Assembly: GCF_004283175.1 (NCBI RefSeq)
Contig: NZ_RXNW01000012.1
Span: 112,488-176,487, forward strand
Direction of reading: 5' to 3'
DNA length: 64,000 bases
Source: Legionella longbeachae
GTDB lineage: Bacteria > Pseudomonadota > Gammaproteobacteria > Legionellales > Legionellaceae
Every line of letters starts with the position of its first letter. Positions within the stretch are counted from its first letter, which is position 1. The notes below the pieces were generated by a model. It was given only the letters and a program-made list of their open reading frames with translations. It searched no databases and was not told where the DNA came from. Made by a program: the position numbers and the translations under genes. This document shows positions 40,210 through 48,692 of the stretch, piece after piece.

Positions 40210-40992
40210 ATGAATCAACAGAATAGAAAAATGAAATTTGGTGCAATAAAATATGTGATAGTAAGTGTCCTATGGGGAGTTATGGTGTCCAGTATTGCTG
40301 ATCAATACAAATTTTTATTAATTGCCGATCCAAAAATAGTAGCAATTCCCATCATAGATAATCATGAAAAGATGATTGATTTAAAAGGCCAACATGAAAT
40401 TGCTTTTGGTCCTTCACCTGAAATTCCGAATAATACCGATTATACAAAGCTTAGAAAGACTGTTTATGAGAAATTAAAACAAGCACAAAAATTATTGCCC
40501 GAAGGATTACGTTTTTGTCTGTATGAGGGGTATCGAAGCTTACAACTGCAAGAAATGTTATTTGATGCGCGATATGCAAAAGTTAAACAACAACATCCTG
40601 CCTGGTCGCAAGCACAGCTGTTTCATGAAACTACTAAATTGGTTTCACCGGTAATTAATTTGGATTCTTCAAAAAATGTCCCACCTCATTCAACAGGTGG
40701 GGCTATCGATGTCTATTTAATTAATGGAAATGGTGAAGAAGTGGATATGGGTATTCATCCAAAGGATTGGATGGCCGATTTAAACGGTACATTATCTTTG
40801 ACAAATTCTGATGTTATTTCAAAAGAGGCAAAACACTACCGGCATATTATGAGTGAGGTATTAAGTCGTGTGGGTTTTGTCAATTATCCTACGGAATATT
40901 GGCATTGGTCTTATGGTGATCGTTATTGGGCTTACTACTCCCATAAACCTCATGCAATCTATAGTAGCGATATTACAACAGAAAACAAATAG
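40210..40992 (+). CDS. D-Ala-D-Ala dipeptidase, VanX/DdpX family (M15D)
   Basis: The protein has an N-terminal hydrophobic segment (IKYVIVSVLWGVMVSSIA), probably a signal peptide, and a VanX-like zinc dipeptidase domain. Metal-site motifs are HSTGGAIDVYL (His and Asp ligands) and EYWHWSYGDRYWAYYS (catalytic Glu and His ligand). LRFCLYEGYRSLQLQ carries the substrate-positioning Arg. It would cleave D-Ala-D-Ala in the periplasm, for peptidoglycan turnover more than for resistance, since no vanHA genes are near. The start is uncertain: ATG at 40210 and ATG at 40231 both fit, and a TTG at 40177 is open. Confidence 0.88.
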   Translation: MNQQNRKMKFGAIKYVIVSVLWGVMVSSIADQYKFLLIADPKIVAIPIIDNHEKMIDLKGQHEIAFGPSPEIPNNTDYTKLRKTVYEKLKQAQKLLPEGLRFCLYEGYRSLQLQEMLFDARYAKVKQQHPAWSQAQLFHETTKLVSPVINLDSSKNVPPHSTGGAIDVYLINGNGEEVDMGIHPKDWMADLNGTLSLTNSDVISKEAKHYRHIMSEVLSRVGFVNYPTEYWHWSYGDRYWAYYSHKPHAIYSSDITTENK

Positions 40993-41224
40993 CTTAGCAT
41001 TCGTTGAATGCCAACAATTGTTTAAAAAAGTGGGCGTTTTAAAAAAACACTGTTCTATTAATGATGAAAATTCTCAGTGCAGCAAGAAGCCTTAATATGA
41101 GCGAATTTAAAGTTTGGAGGGATTTCACTTCTATCAAGAGCCTCACGCTGGATCAATTTAAGTAGACTCCATTGTTCCACTTGACTTAAATTTTACCTCT
41201 GCAACTGTATATATTTTTGCCTCA

Positions 41225-41536
41225 TCAAAGATCATAATCAAAAACAATAGGCGAATTGATACCATGAACCAAATTCGGTATTATTTTATTAGTTGCATAG
41301 TTAATATGAGCAGGGTGATTTAAATACACTTCTCTATCTTCTGCAGTACGAAACTCCATAATAAATCCAAATAAATATCCTCTATCTAAATTTTCTGGAC
41401 TATTATTTTTTCCGTAACTAAAAGATTTTATTTCCGGGATTATTTCTTTTAGTGCCCCTAGTCCTTTTAATAACTGCAAGCATTCATCATCATTAAGTTC
41501 ATTTTTAAAGGGCAAGAGAACGACATGCCTTATCAT
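41225..41536 (-). CDS. Stress-responsive A/B barrel (Dabb) domain protein
   Basis: The 103-residue protein is one Dabb ferredoxin-like domain. Typical features are the MIRHVVLLPFK start, the GYLFGFIMEFRTAEDREVYLNHPAH segment, and the IPNLVHGINSPIVFDY end. These small dimeric barrels have varied or unknown roles; some bind or cyclise polyketides. It stands alone, convergent with the dipeptidase gene. Confidence 0.85.
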   Translation of the reverse strand: MIRHVVLLPFKNELNDDECLQLLKGLGALKEIIPEIKSFSYGKNNSPENLDRGYLFGFIMEFRTAEDREVYLNHPAHINYATNKIIPNLVHGINSPIVFDYDL

Positions 41537-41978
41537 TTAAGTGATCCATTAATTTGTTTTCTTGAATTAATTTTAAATCAATTCCTGAGAAAAGAGTAGT
41601 GTCCGCGTTTAACTTCAATTATTAAGTCTGATTATTTCGATAATCAGACTTAATATTATAGTCGTGTGGGCGGCAAAATTATGAATTATATTTGGTCACC
41701 ACACTGGGGAGCTGCACATGTGATGTCACATGGATAGTTCTTGATGACAATCTTTTGCAGATTAAACAAATTAATGAGTTGCCATTCTCATCCAGACAAA
41801 CAACTATATTAAATCCTATTCTTATGGATAAAATTGATAATTTTATTTATAAATCAACAACTTGTGTTTGGTTTATCATTTATGTTTAATAGAGAGAATT
41901 AATCATAATGAATTAGCTGAGTTAAAAGACGCTATAAATTAAGAAGCTAATTAACATATTACTTATCTCTGTTTGATA
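41537..41978. other. Intergenic and possibly decayed coding DNA
   Basis: A 65-codon frame at 41692-41889 and short overlapping frames in other phases look like coding remains, but no family is recognisable. I see no RNA gene or clear promoter. Confidence 0.3.
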
Positions 41979-42239
41979 ATGGAGAAACTAATTGAGGCAT
42001 GTATCCGTGTCAATTTAGTGGCTCCGCAACTTACTCATAATACTTTAATCAATGATCTTACAGATATTGGTTCCAATAGTATCGATGAACATTGTAAATT
42101 AGCTTTTAATAAACTTTCTGGATTAAGGTAATCTAAGTTACTTGCTCAAGAAACAGCTGAGATTATTGAGTATTGGCAAACAAAAATGGAATTATTACTA
42201 CATGATACACCTTGTGATGACCAAAAAAAATCATATTAA
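41979..42239 (+). pseudogene. Possible small gene interrupted by an in-frame stop
   Basis: From an ATG at 41979 there are 50 codons (MEKLIEACIRVNLVAPQL...), then TAA at 42129-42131. The same frame continues for 35 codons of protein-like sequence (LLAQETAEIIEYWQTKMELL) to TAA at 42237. This suggests a nonsense mutation in an 87-codon gene. The family is not recognised. Confidence 0.35.
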
Positions 42240-42433
42240 GTTAGGTTACATAATGTGTCTGCATCGGAGCGCAAGTTCCGAAGCACTTGGTCTGGTGAGA
42301 AGTGGGTTTGGCATTTTCTCTTTTCATAACGAGACGTTATCAACCATGGATTCATGGATTGCATCTGCTAAATAATGATCGATATTACCTGGTCTCATAA
42401 TGCCCTTATATATTTAGTGCCCAATTTGTAAAA

Positions 42434-43045
42434 TTACTTAGGCCAGGTTAATAAGAGAACTCCAAATAAAATAAATAAAGAATGCATGCTTTTATCCAAC
42501 CAGGATATTTTTCCTGATGGATTTTTAAGCTGATTTGGCAATGTAATCATTAGGATGATACTAATAACTCCCCGAATAATGATGCCAAACAGACAAAATA
42601 AGAAACCGAGTAAAAAAGTTTGATATTTCACATCAGGTGCATCAATGGTGATACATTGCGGCAAAATTGCCATAAAAAAAAGAAGAACTTTGGGATTCAA
42701 AAGATTAATAATTACACCTTTGCAAAATATAAAATAATCTTTACTGACTAAATAAAAATTATTTGCCGGTTTTAATGTTTCCTTTTTTAAGGCCGATGCT
42801 CCAAGATAAATTAAAAATACGGCGCATAAATATTGGCTTCCTATCAAAAAGAAAGGAATTTTAATCAGTAGAACGGTTAATCCAAGGGTAGCCGCTATAG
42901 TATGCACAAAAGTACCGCACTCAATTCCAATTAGCGATAATAGTGTCCTACGATTATTTTTTTGAATACTGTGATGCATCACGTAGAACATCGCTGGCCC
43001 AGGCATTATATTTAATAAAACAGCCATCATAAAAAAGTAAGTCAT
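42434..43045 (-). CDS. LysE/RhtB-family amino-acid exporter
   Basis: The 203-residue inner-membrane protein has about six hydrophobic segments. It opens with MTYFFMMAVLLNIMPGPAMFYVM, the LysE-family start including the PGP motif, and has the family's central YLCAVFLIYLGASAL helix. The open frame extends 39 codons further upstream into the preceding gene. The ATG at 43045, with AAGGA seven bases upstream, begins exactly at the family N terminus and is the right start. LysE proteins export basic or other free amino acids and analogues. It starts 11 bp after the PLP-enzyme stop, so it is the third gene of the halogenase unit. Confidence 0.9.
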   Translation of the reverse strand: MTYFFMMAVLLNIMPGPAMFYVMHHSIQKNNRRTLLSLIGIECGTFVHTIAATLGLTVLLIKIPFFLIGSQYLCAVFLIYLGASALKKETLKPANNFYLVSKDYFIFCKGVIINLLNPKVLLFFMAILPQCITIDAPDVKYQTFLLGFLFCLFGIIIRGVISIILMITLPNQLKNPSGKISWLDKSMHSLFILFGVLLLTWPK

Positions 43046-43055
43046 TTTGTTATCC

Positions 43056-44366
43056 TTAACAGTAATGGATTTCTTGAAACAAGGAAGCCAGCTTATTTGA
43101 GTCATGCGCAATTTGACTGCTTGACTCGTCCGTGCATAATGCTCTGGCGATAAGATTTGCAATGATTTTCATTTCAGATTCCTTCATGCCTCGGCGCGTC
43201 ATTTCGGTTGTCGCTAATCTTAAGCCTGTGGGTAAAGTAGATGCTGCTCCAGGAATAAAAACAGGGTTTCCAATGATGTCACAGCGTTCTAATCGTCTGA
43301 TAGCATCCCACCCTCCTGCATAGGCGGTCATATCAAGAAGGACTTGATGGGATTGAGTAAACCCTTTGCTTTTTGCCCAAACAGTCAGCCCATAGGCATC
43401 CAAAGATTGGGCCAATGCCTGGGCATTTTTAATGACTTGCGACATGTACGCATGACCATACTCTAAAAACTCCAGAGCAGTTAACCCTAATGCAGCAACA
43501 CGATTTAACTGGTACGTACCGACAAAACCAGGAAAAATCAATGAAGAAAAACGCGCATTAAGCGTTTGATCATTCCATAACAAAAGCCCGCCTTGAGGAC
43601 CACTGAATGTTTTTCTTGTGGAACCACTTACCACGTCGATTTTTTGTAAAAAAGGATTGGCAAAACAGCCCCCTGCTATTAATCCTAATTCATGCGCTGC
43701 ATCGTAAAAAACCCTGGCACCGTGCTGGTGGGCGATGGTTTGAATTGTTTGCAATGGCAGTTCAAACAAAGATACCGATAATCCAAGACTAATCAGAGAT
43801 GGATGGTGCTGATAAACCAATTGCTCCAGCCGTTTTAGATCAATGCTAAGGTTATCTTCCAAAAAAGGCATAGGTACTACATTGAGTTGCAATAACCCTA
43901 GCATACTTTGTTCACTATGACTGGAATCCCCACCCTGCTCCGGCATAACAGCTATGACCGTATCGCCTGGTTTCGTAAGGAGGGAATAGACCACTTGACA
44001 TGCCTGCGTACCGCCAATAAGCCGAAAATCACAAAATTGGCATTGAAAAAGTGATTTGAGGCTTTCGTAAGTATAAGCTTCCATTTCATCAATCCAATGA
44101 GTTGCGGCAAAATAACGCTGCTTCGCGCCAATATGGCCTCCTGCTGTCCTTATGCATAGATCACCAGACAATAAAGATCTCGCCATTGGGCTTAATGGGC
44201 CTTCTGCTGCTACCAAATTGATACACCGATTCATTCGCCATTCTTGATTATATTGGATGGTCTTTATAAAGTGATGGCGCTTATCGGCAAAAGTAGGATA
44301 ACTCGATAATTGCAGCTTTGCCCGCTGTAAAACAGCGGGATCAGCTAGGAGGACTTTATGCGACAT
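43056..44366 (-). CDS. Serine hydroxymethyltransferase-like PLP enzyme (fold type I)
   Basis: The 436-residue protein aligns with SHMT through its whole length. It has Glu55 in LVAAEG (position of the SHMT general acid/base), GGTQACQVVYSLL, the PLP-contacting YDAAHELGLIAGG (Asp222, His225) and the Schiff-base lysine Lys252 in SGSTRKTFSGPQGG. The segment around 72-86 (CIRTAGGHIGAKQRYF) deviates from the SHMT glycine and tetrahydrofolate region, so the usual folate reaction is doubtful. A side-chain aldolase, transaldolase or lyase role on an amino acid is more likely. The ATG at 44366 overlaps the upstream halogenase gene by 11 bp. Confidence 0.85.
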   Translation of the reverse strand: MSHKVLLADPAVLQRAKLQLSSYPTFADKRHHFIKTIQYNQEWRMNRCINLVAAEGPLSPMARSLLSGDLCIRTAGGHIGAKQRYFAATHWIDEMEAYTYESLKSLFQCQFCDFRLIGGTQACQVVYSLLTKPGDTVIAVMPEQGGDSSHSEQSMLGLLQLNVVPMPFLEDNLSIDLKRLEQLVYQHHPSLISLGLSVSLFELPLQTIQTIAHQHGARVFYDAAHELGLIAGGCFANPFLQKIDVVSGSTRKTFSGPQGGLLLWNDQTLNARFSSLIFPGFVGTYQLNRVAALGLTALEFLEYGHAYMSQVIKNAQALAQSLDAYGLTVWAKSKGFTQSHQVLLDMTAYAGGWDAIRRLERCDIIGNPVFIPGAASTLPTGLRLATTEMTRRGMKESEMKIIANLIARALCTDESSSQIAHDSNKLASLFQEIHYC

Positions 44367-45117
44367 GACGAGCCGCCGTTGCATTTGCATTATCCCACCA
44401 ACGGTCATCTACCTCATGGGAGCTTTTGTTTGTATCACGGATACTGGCCCAAGTCATATTTAACATGATTCTCGTTGCATCGTAACGTAAGGGAACTGTG
44501 CGGTGCAAAGTAGTATCAGCTTTTAAGAGATACACATCACCAGGAACAAAAGAATAGGTATAAATAGGATGATCGCAAAGGTATTGATAAACATCAGGTT
44601 GTTCTTTATCCCAACTGGTATGAGGAATACATTGCAACATTCCACCGCAATCTACTGGAGGCATTTCTACAATCCAAATTAAAGCATAGCCATAGTCGCC
44701 CCAATGCCACCCATGAGTATCACCACTGAACTCTTGTTTTGTGATAACAAATTTTTCATCTTCTTTCACGTCAGTGAAAAGTGGTTCTTGGCTAAGCATC
44801 GCCAAAAATTGCAATAATGCGGGAGACTCCCTGACTTCGCTTAATAAAGTGCTATGCTCCGCAATGAGTTCGCTTCTTACTACGCTTAAATATCGTGGGG
44901 TATTGTCGGTTGTTTTTAAAATCAAATCACGGCGTTCGGCATATTTTTTTAATAATTGTTGGATTTCAATATGAACAAGGGATTTAAGTTCATTGTTAAC
45001 CACATCAGGTATTTTAATCATCCCTTGTCTTAAGAAAGTCTCACTTAATTTGCGTATTTTTTTAGGTGAAAACGCCTCTTTTGTATGCTTGGAAATTTGC
45101 TCATTTAATCTATCCAT
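44356..45117 (-). CDS. BesD-like Fe(II)/2-oxoglutarate amino-acid radical halogenase
   Basis: The 253-residue protein matches the BesD family of enzymes that chlorinate unactivated carbons of free amino acids. The iron motif is His138-Trp-Gly140 in HGWHWGDYGYAL, with the distal ligand His205 in TTLHRTVPL. Gly140 stands where hydroxylases have Asp/Glu, leaving room for chloride. Residues I remember as binding substrate or cofactor in BesD recur with an offset of one: Arg75, Glu121, His135, Asp141, Arg216, Asn220, Thr222 and Trp240. BesD acts on lysine; the substrate here is unknown. AAGGA lies seven bases before the ATG. It is the first gene of a unit with the PLP enzyme and exporter, divergent from lysR. 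Confidence 0.85.
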   Translation of the reverse strand: MDRLNEQISKHTKEAFSPKKIRKLSETFLRQGMIKIPDVVNNELKSLVHIEIQQLLKKYAERRDLILKTTDNTPRYLSVVRSELIAEHSTLLSEVRESPALLQFLAMLSQEPLFTDVKEDEKFVITKQEFSGDTHGWHWGDYGYALIWIVEMPPVDCGGMLQCIPHTSWDKEQPDVYQYLCDHPIYTYSFVPGDVYLLKADTTLHRTVPLRYDATRIMLNMTWASIRDTNKSSHEVDDRWWDNANATAARHVA

Positions 45118-45179
45118 TTTTGTCCTTTTGTTGTTAAAAGCAAGACTATTTTTTATTTTTTTTATTTGTAATCAATAGG

Positions 45180-45203
45180 TTATTTCAGTAATATATTATT
45201 TCA
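45180..45203. promoter_or_regulatory. Direct-repeat operator candidate between halogenase and lysR
   Basis: TTATTTCA occurs at 45180-45187 and 45196-45203, a 16-bp period, in the 108-bp divergent intergenic region where a LysR regulator would bind. An AATATATT dyad lies between the copies. Confidence 0.35.
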
Positions 45204-45225
45204 TATTTGCAATAATCAATGTGGT

Positions 45226-46125
45226 ATGATTTCTGAGATTCAAGTTTTTATACAAGTGGTTGATAGCAACAGTTTTTATAAAGCGGCAAATGTATTAAAG
45301 ATGTCGCCTGCATCGGTCACTCGAAAAATTGCCAGATTAGAAGCATCACTGGGTGTCACTCTTTTAAACCGAAACACCAGACGATTCTCATTAACGAGTT
45401 ATGGCGAGTATTGTTATCAACACTGTCAAATGATTAGCGGACTAGTGTCAGAATTGCACCAAAGTATTGCTGATAAAATTAAATCACCCAAAGGTACGCT
45501 TCATCTCAGTATTGCTGCCTATTCAGGCTACATGGAGTTAATCCCCATTATTTCGGAATTCATTAAAAAATTCCCACTGATTAAAATTAATTATTTCAAA
45601 AGCAATATTTATCCTGACTTCATTGAGGATACCTTTGATTTTTATTTTCGTTATAAAGAAATTCACACACGCACATTACAATCCCAAAAACTTATTGAGC
45701 ATCAGCTGATTTGTTGTGCTTCACCTCACTATCTCCAGCATCATGGGATGCCCGAGCATCCTCATGATTTAATTGATCATAATTGTATTATTCATCAAAT
45801 TAATTTATATGAGGGCGAAATCTGGGATTTTGATGATAATAATCAATTAATCTCTGTTACCGCCTCTGGAAATTTACGCGTCAACAATTCTGCTTTAGCA
45901 TTGGAAGCGGTTATGGAAGGCATAGGCATTGCTCGACTCCCACAATATTTTTTTCAAAATCATTTAGATAATGGAGAGTTAGTGGAGGTTTTAGTAAACT
46001 ATCGTTGCCCCCCTCTCACTGTCTGGTTAATACATCCCCGTAACCAATATATGTCTTACCACCATAAAATTTTTATGGAGTATCTTGTTGAAGCCTACCG
46101 TCGTTTAAATAGCAAAAATACTTAA
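45226..46125 (+). CDS. LysR-family transcriptional regulator
   Basis: The 299-residue protein has the LysR winged helix-turn-helix at residues 1-60 (SFYKAANVLKMSPASVTRKI, then ARLEASLGVTLLNRNTRRFSLT). The rest is the two-lobed effector-binding domain. It resembles the short CrgA/DmlR-type subgroup. Divergence from the halogenase gene with 108 bp between the starts is the usual arrangement of a LysR regulator and its target operon. The likely inducer is the substrate or product of that pathway. The ribosome binding site is weak. Confidence 0.92.
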   Translation: MISEIQVFIQVVDSNSFYKAANVLKMSPASVTRKIARLEASLGVTLLNRNTRRFSLTSYGEYCYQHCQMISGLVSELHQSIADKIKSPKGTLHLSIAAYSGYMELIPIISEFIKKFPLIKINYFKSNIYPDFIEDTFDFYFRYKEIHTRTLQSQKLIEHQLICCASPHYLQHHGMPEHPHDLIDHNCIIHQINLYEGEIWDFDDNNQLISVTASGNLRVNNSALALEAVMEGIGIARLPQYFFQNHLDNGELVEVLVNYRCPPLTVWLIHPRNQYMSYHHKIFMEYLVEAYRRLNSKNT

Positions 46126-46204
46126 ACACTTATTGACAATTAAATGAAATAAAAGCATTTTTTCCTCGCTGTAAAATTAATAAGCTAAAATAAGGAATAA
46201 ACTA

Positions 46205-46975
46205 TTGAAAAATGCGACTATCGAAAGAATTTTAAATCACAAATTGATTGATTTGGATTTACCGGCACTTCCTGCAAAACATAATCATCAGGGCTGGGAG
46301 GTTTTATATCGACTTTATTTTCCCGAAATGCCAGAGGTAAATACGAATTTTTATAATGCCTTTAGTAATGCCTACGTACAGATTTTCCGTGATGGGATTA
46401 ATTCATTGTCTATGTTGCAAAATCGTTCGGAAGCTGTAAGAAGCGATAAACGGCTTGTTTACCATGTGGTATCTTTTCGCGGTAGTGAACTAAAATGGGC
46501 GGTATATCCCCTTCAAAATGACAAGAAAACAGTATTGGCTGCGGTAGAAGACGATTGTAACGCGTTGGCATTTGCCTCTCCTTTGATGCAAGATGATGGT
46601 GACGTAGTATTTAAAGCTATAGCGAATAAACAGGGCTGGGCAATACAGTATGCTTCTCCACGTTTGAAAGAAAATTATGATATGCGTCAATCTGCCGTTG
46701 AAGAATATGGTTTGGCATTGGAACATATTCCTAGTCAACAAAGGGATCTTAACCTATCCCTGCGCGCTTTACGCTCAAATTTATCTGCGTCATTGTATTG
46801 TACTGAGAATATAAGAAAAACACCTGAATACCAGAAAGTACTGCAACTTAAGGATTATCAAGAACGGCATCGGGTGATTACTTTTTTCCTCTCTCAGGGG
46901 TTAACAATGAAAAATGCCCGCAAGACTATTGTTTCAGAGGAGATTAATGAGCCCATAGATTCATTAAGCTTGTAG
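46205..46975 (+). CDS. DUF4116-like protein, candidate effector
   Basis: The 256-residue protein contains at least one DUF4116-type unit: VLAAVEDDCNALAFASPLMQDDGDVVFKAI is followed by KQGWAIQYASPRLKENYDMRQSAV. This ~49-residue repeat is frequent in Legionella and amoeba-associated bacteria, including known or predicted effectors. No function is established. The start is TTG at 46205 with AAGGA eight bases upstream; the first ATG would cut off the N terminus. It follows lysR by 80 bp on the same strand and may be independent of the halogenase locus. Confidence 0.65.
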   Translation: MKNATIERILNHKLIDLDLPALPAKHNHQGWEVLYRLYFPEMPEVNTNFYNAFSNAYVQIFRDGINSLSMLQNRSEAVRSDKRLVYHVVSFRGSELKWAVYPLQNDKKTVLAAVEDDCNALAFASPLMQDDGDVVFKAIANKQGWAIQYASPRLKENYDMRQSAVEEYGLALEHIPSQQRDLNLSLRALRSNLSASLYCTENIRKTPEYQKVLQLKDYQERHRVITFFLSQGLTMKNARKTIVSEEINEPIDSLSL

Positions 46976-47198
46976 TAAGTATATTTTATCAGCCATTGAT
47001 CTAAAGAAGCGGCGTGCTAACTATCTGCGTCGCTCAAGGCACCTTTACATATAATTTTTGAATTTTATAATTAATTAGTTTTAACGTAAAATTTCACGTA
47101 ATGGCGCTAACTTAATAAATTAAGAATTAAATATCAATTGGTTAATTTTGAATTAAAGAACAACGTCAATTATTTTTACAAACATTAAGAGGGATAAA

Positions 47199-47519
47199 AT
47201 TGATTGCCAATACTTTCAATCCCAAGTAGCCATTAGTGAAAAAAGCTTTAAACGCAAAAGAAAGCTTCTATTCTCTTTGGTATATTCTATGATATTTGAG
47301 ATAGTGAAACAGAGTTTAGCGATATAATGTAAATTATTGGAGCCTACAGGAAAAGTGATCCCTCCATCGAAGTGAGCATTTGCAAAACCGCTTTATAAAA
47401 TCAGCCAATTAGGATTCCACGAATTTCTAGAGGATAGTTTAGCCGGTATTATATACGAGATCCTAAGTATGGATGCTGGAGAGGATATCGAGTAATTTGC
47501 ACAGGGAAAAATTGATTAT
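47199..47519 (+). pseudogene. IS4-family transposase remnant
   Basis: One frame, broken by three stops, reads as an IS4-type transposase N terminus: FKRKRKLLFSLVYSMIFEIVKQSL, then a stop, GKVIPPSK, a stop, and AFAKPLYKISQLGFHEFLEDSL. The order RKLLF...PPSK.AF.KARYKIS is familiar from this family. The catalytic region is absent. Confidence 0.6.
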
Positions 47520-47606
47520 AATCATGTTATAAAAACTAGAGAGAACTCAAGATGTTCAGGTGGTTGCATTAATATTTAATATTGGAGAAGTTGAGGTATT
47601 AATTAA

Positions 47607-47655
47607 CGCGTTGGCGAGTGAGTTCCTGGGACTTGAGATCCCCGGACACGCTTTT
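47607..47655. repeat. Dispersed GC-rich repeat (copy B)
   Basis: CGCGTTGGCGAGTGA at 47607-47621 is identical to 17571-17585. The following bases keep a hairpin (TGGGA ... TCCC) although their sequence differs from copy A, and the copy ends in GACACGCTTTT. Confidence 0.6.
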
Positions 47656-47697
47656 GTTGTTTGCATTTGGCAACAACAGAAAAGATATGCTCAATAT

Positions 47698-47901
47698 CTA
47701 ATCCAACTTTAGTATGCTTTGATACTCATCTGTTCTTTCTAATAGCAGATTGGCTTCTTTAATCTGCTTTACGGTTTCTTTGTAAGAGCCCGTCTTTCCG
47801 ATTCCAAAACCACGATGAATATTCAGTGCATCTGAAACTTTTTTATTGTCGATAATATTGGGATTCGTCCTGACATTTATTATAGTACTGAAAGTGTAAG
47901 T
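47698..47901 (-). pseudogene. C-terminal gene fragment, unknown family
   Basis: A minus-strand frame reads NIIDNKKVSDALNIHRGFGI, then GKTGSYKETVKQIKEANLLLERTDEYQS and ends at TAG 47698-47700. The composition is protein-like, but there is no start codon in frame and the frame closes again upstream. Probably the end of a deleted gene. Confidence 0.35.
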
Positions 47902-48137
47902 ATAGATCTATTTGGTCTTTATCTGTCTTCTAAATATTAGGTAGCCTAAATATAAGAATCGAGTGTTCTGCCGTGCTAAAAATGATCGCTTGAAAATCAT
48001 AATGTAATCCAATGTTTCTTAGCTAAATCCATTCCAAACTATTGAGTAAGATTGAAACGCGTTAGAATTCGCCTCTTTTATTTAAGCTTTATATTTGATT
48101 CTGGGATGGTTTATTGACATCAATAGGGGTTAGATTA

Positions 48138-48314
48138 CTAAATAGTGTTTGAGGTGGATGATCTTTTCGCTGCCAATAATTTTCTTTCCTCATCGACAAT
48201 AGAAGAATCTTCGGGCGCCAGGTTTTTAACTTGTTTAAGTCCGCGATTGGGATTTGTCATTACATTCTCTAAGTATCCCAGTTGCAATAATTGCGTAGGC
48301 AGTTTAAGCGAACC
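48138..48314 (-). pseudogene. C-terminal gene fragment, unknown family
   Basis: A minus-strand frame reads GSLKLPTQLLQLGYLENVM then TNPNRGLKQVKNLAPEDSSIV and ends at TAG 48138-48140. It opens directly after a stop without a start codon. No family recognised. Confidence 0.3.
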
Positions 48315-48692
48315 TTAATTCTTTAAAAATAAAATTGATACCTTCTATTTTAGAGGGAGCTTTGGATGGAGGAGTGCAACAAGATGGCTATGCACAAATA
48401 CCCCCTATCCCCTGATTAAAAAACTGGCACTACAGATTGATATTGATTATGTAAGTAATATGAATGAATTTGCACCGATAAAATCAACAAAATTACCAAC
48501 CATTACCATTCATTTAAAGATTTTAAAAAAACTCTTGGAAAAGAATGATCCCTGGAAAAATTAGTTTTTCTCATAATGATATAAAAATTACAACATTGAA
48601 TCTGAATGAGATGAGTTGTGAGACTTTTTTTCAGTAAGAGAAAATTTTTAAAATGAACGTAAAATTTTTACTATTTTCAAGAGGAGTCGTTA

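Larger units (their letters stand above)
46976..48692. other. Decayed 1.7-kb region without intact genes
   Basis: No intact gene is present. The stretch holds an IS4-type transposase remnant, a copy of the GC-rich repeat and two minus-strand C-terminal fragments, all listed separately. Protein-like plus-strand debris also lies at about 48370-48563 (KKLALQIDIDYVSNMNEF... ending in a stop at 48563). The mixture suggests successive insertions and deletions. Confidence 0.6.

Noticed and set aside
41692-41889. 65-codon frame as a cupin-like protein fragment
   Set aside because: The similarity to a sugar-phosphate isomerase cupin end was too weak to support.
43045-43162. Upstream extension of the LysE exporter by 39 codons
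   Set aside because: The family N terminus and a good ribosome binding site coincide at 43045; the extension overlaps the PLP-enzyme gene.
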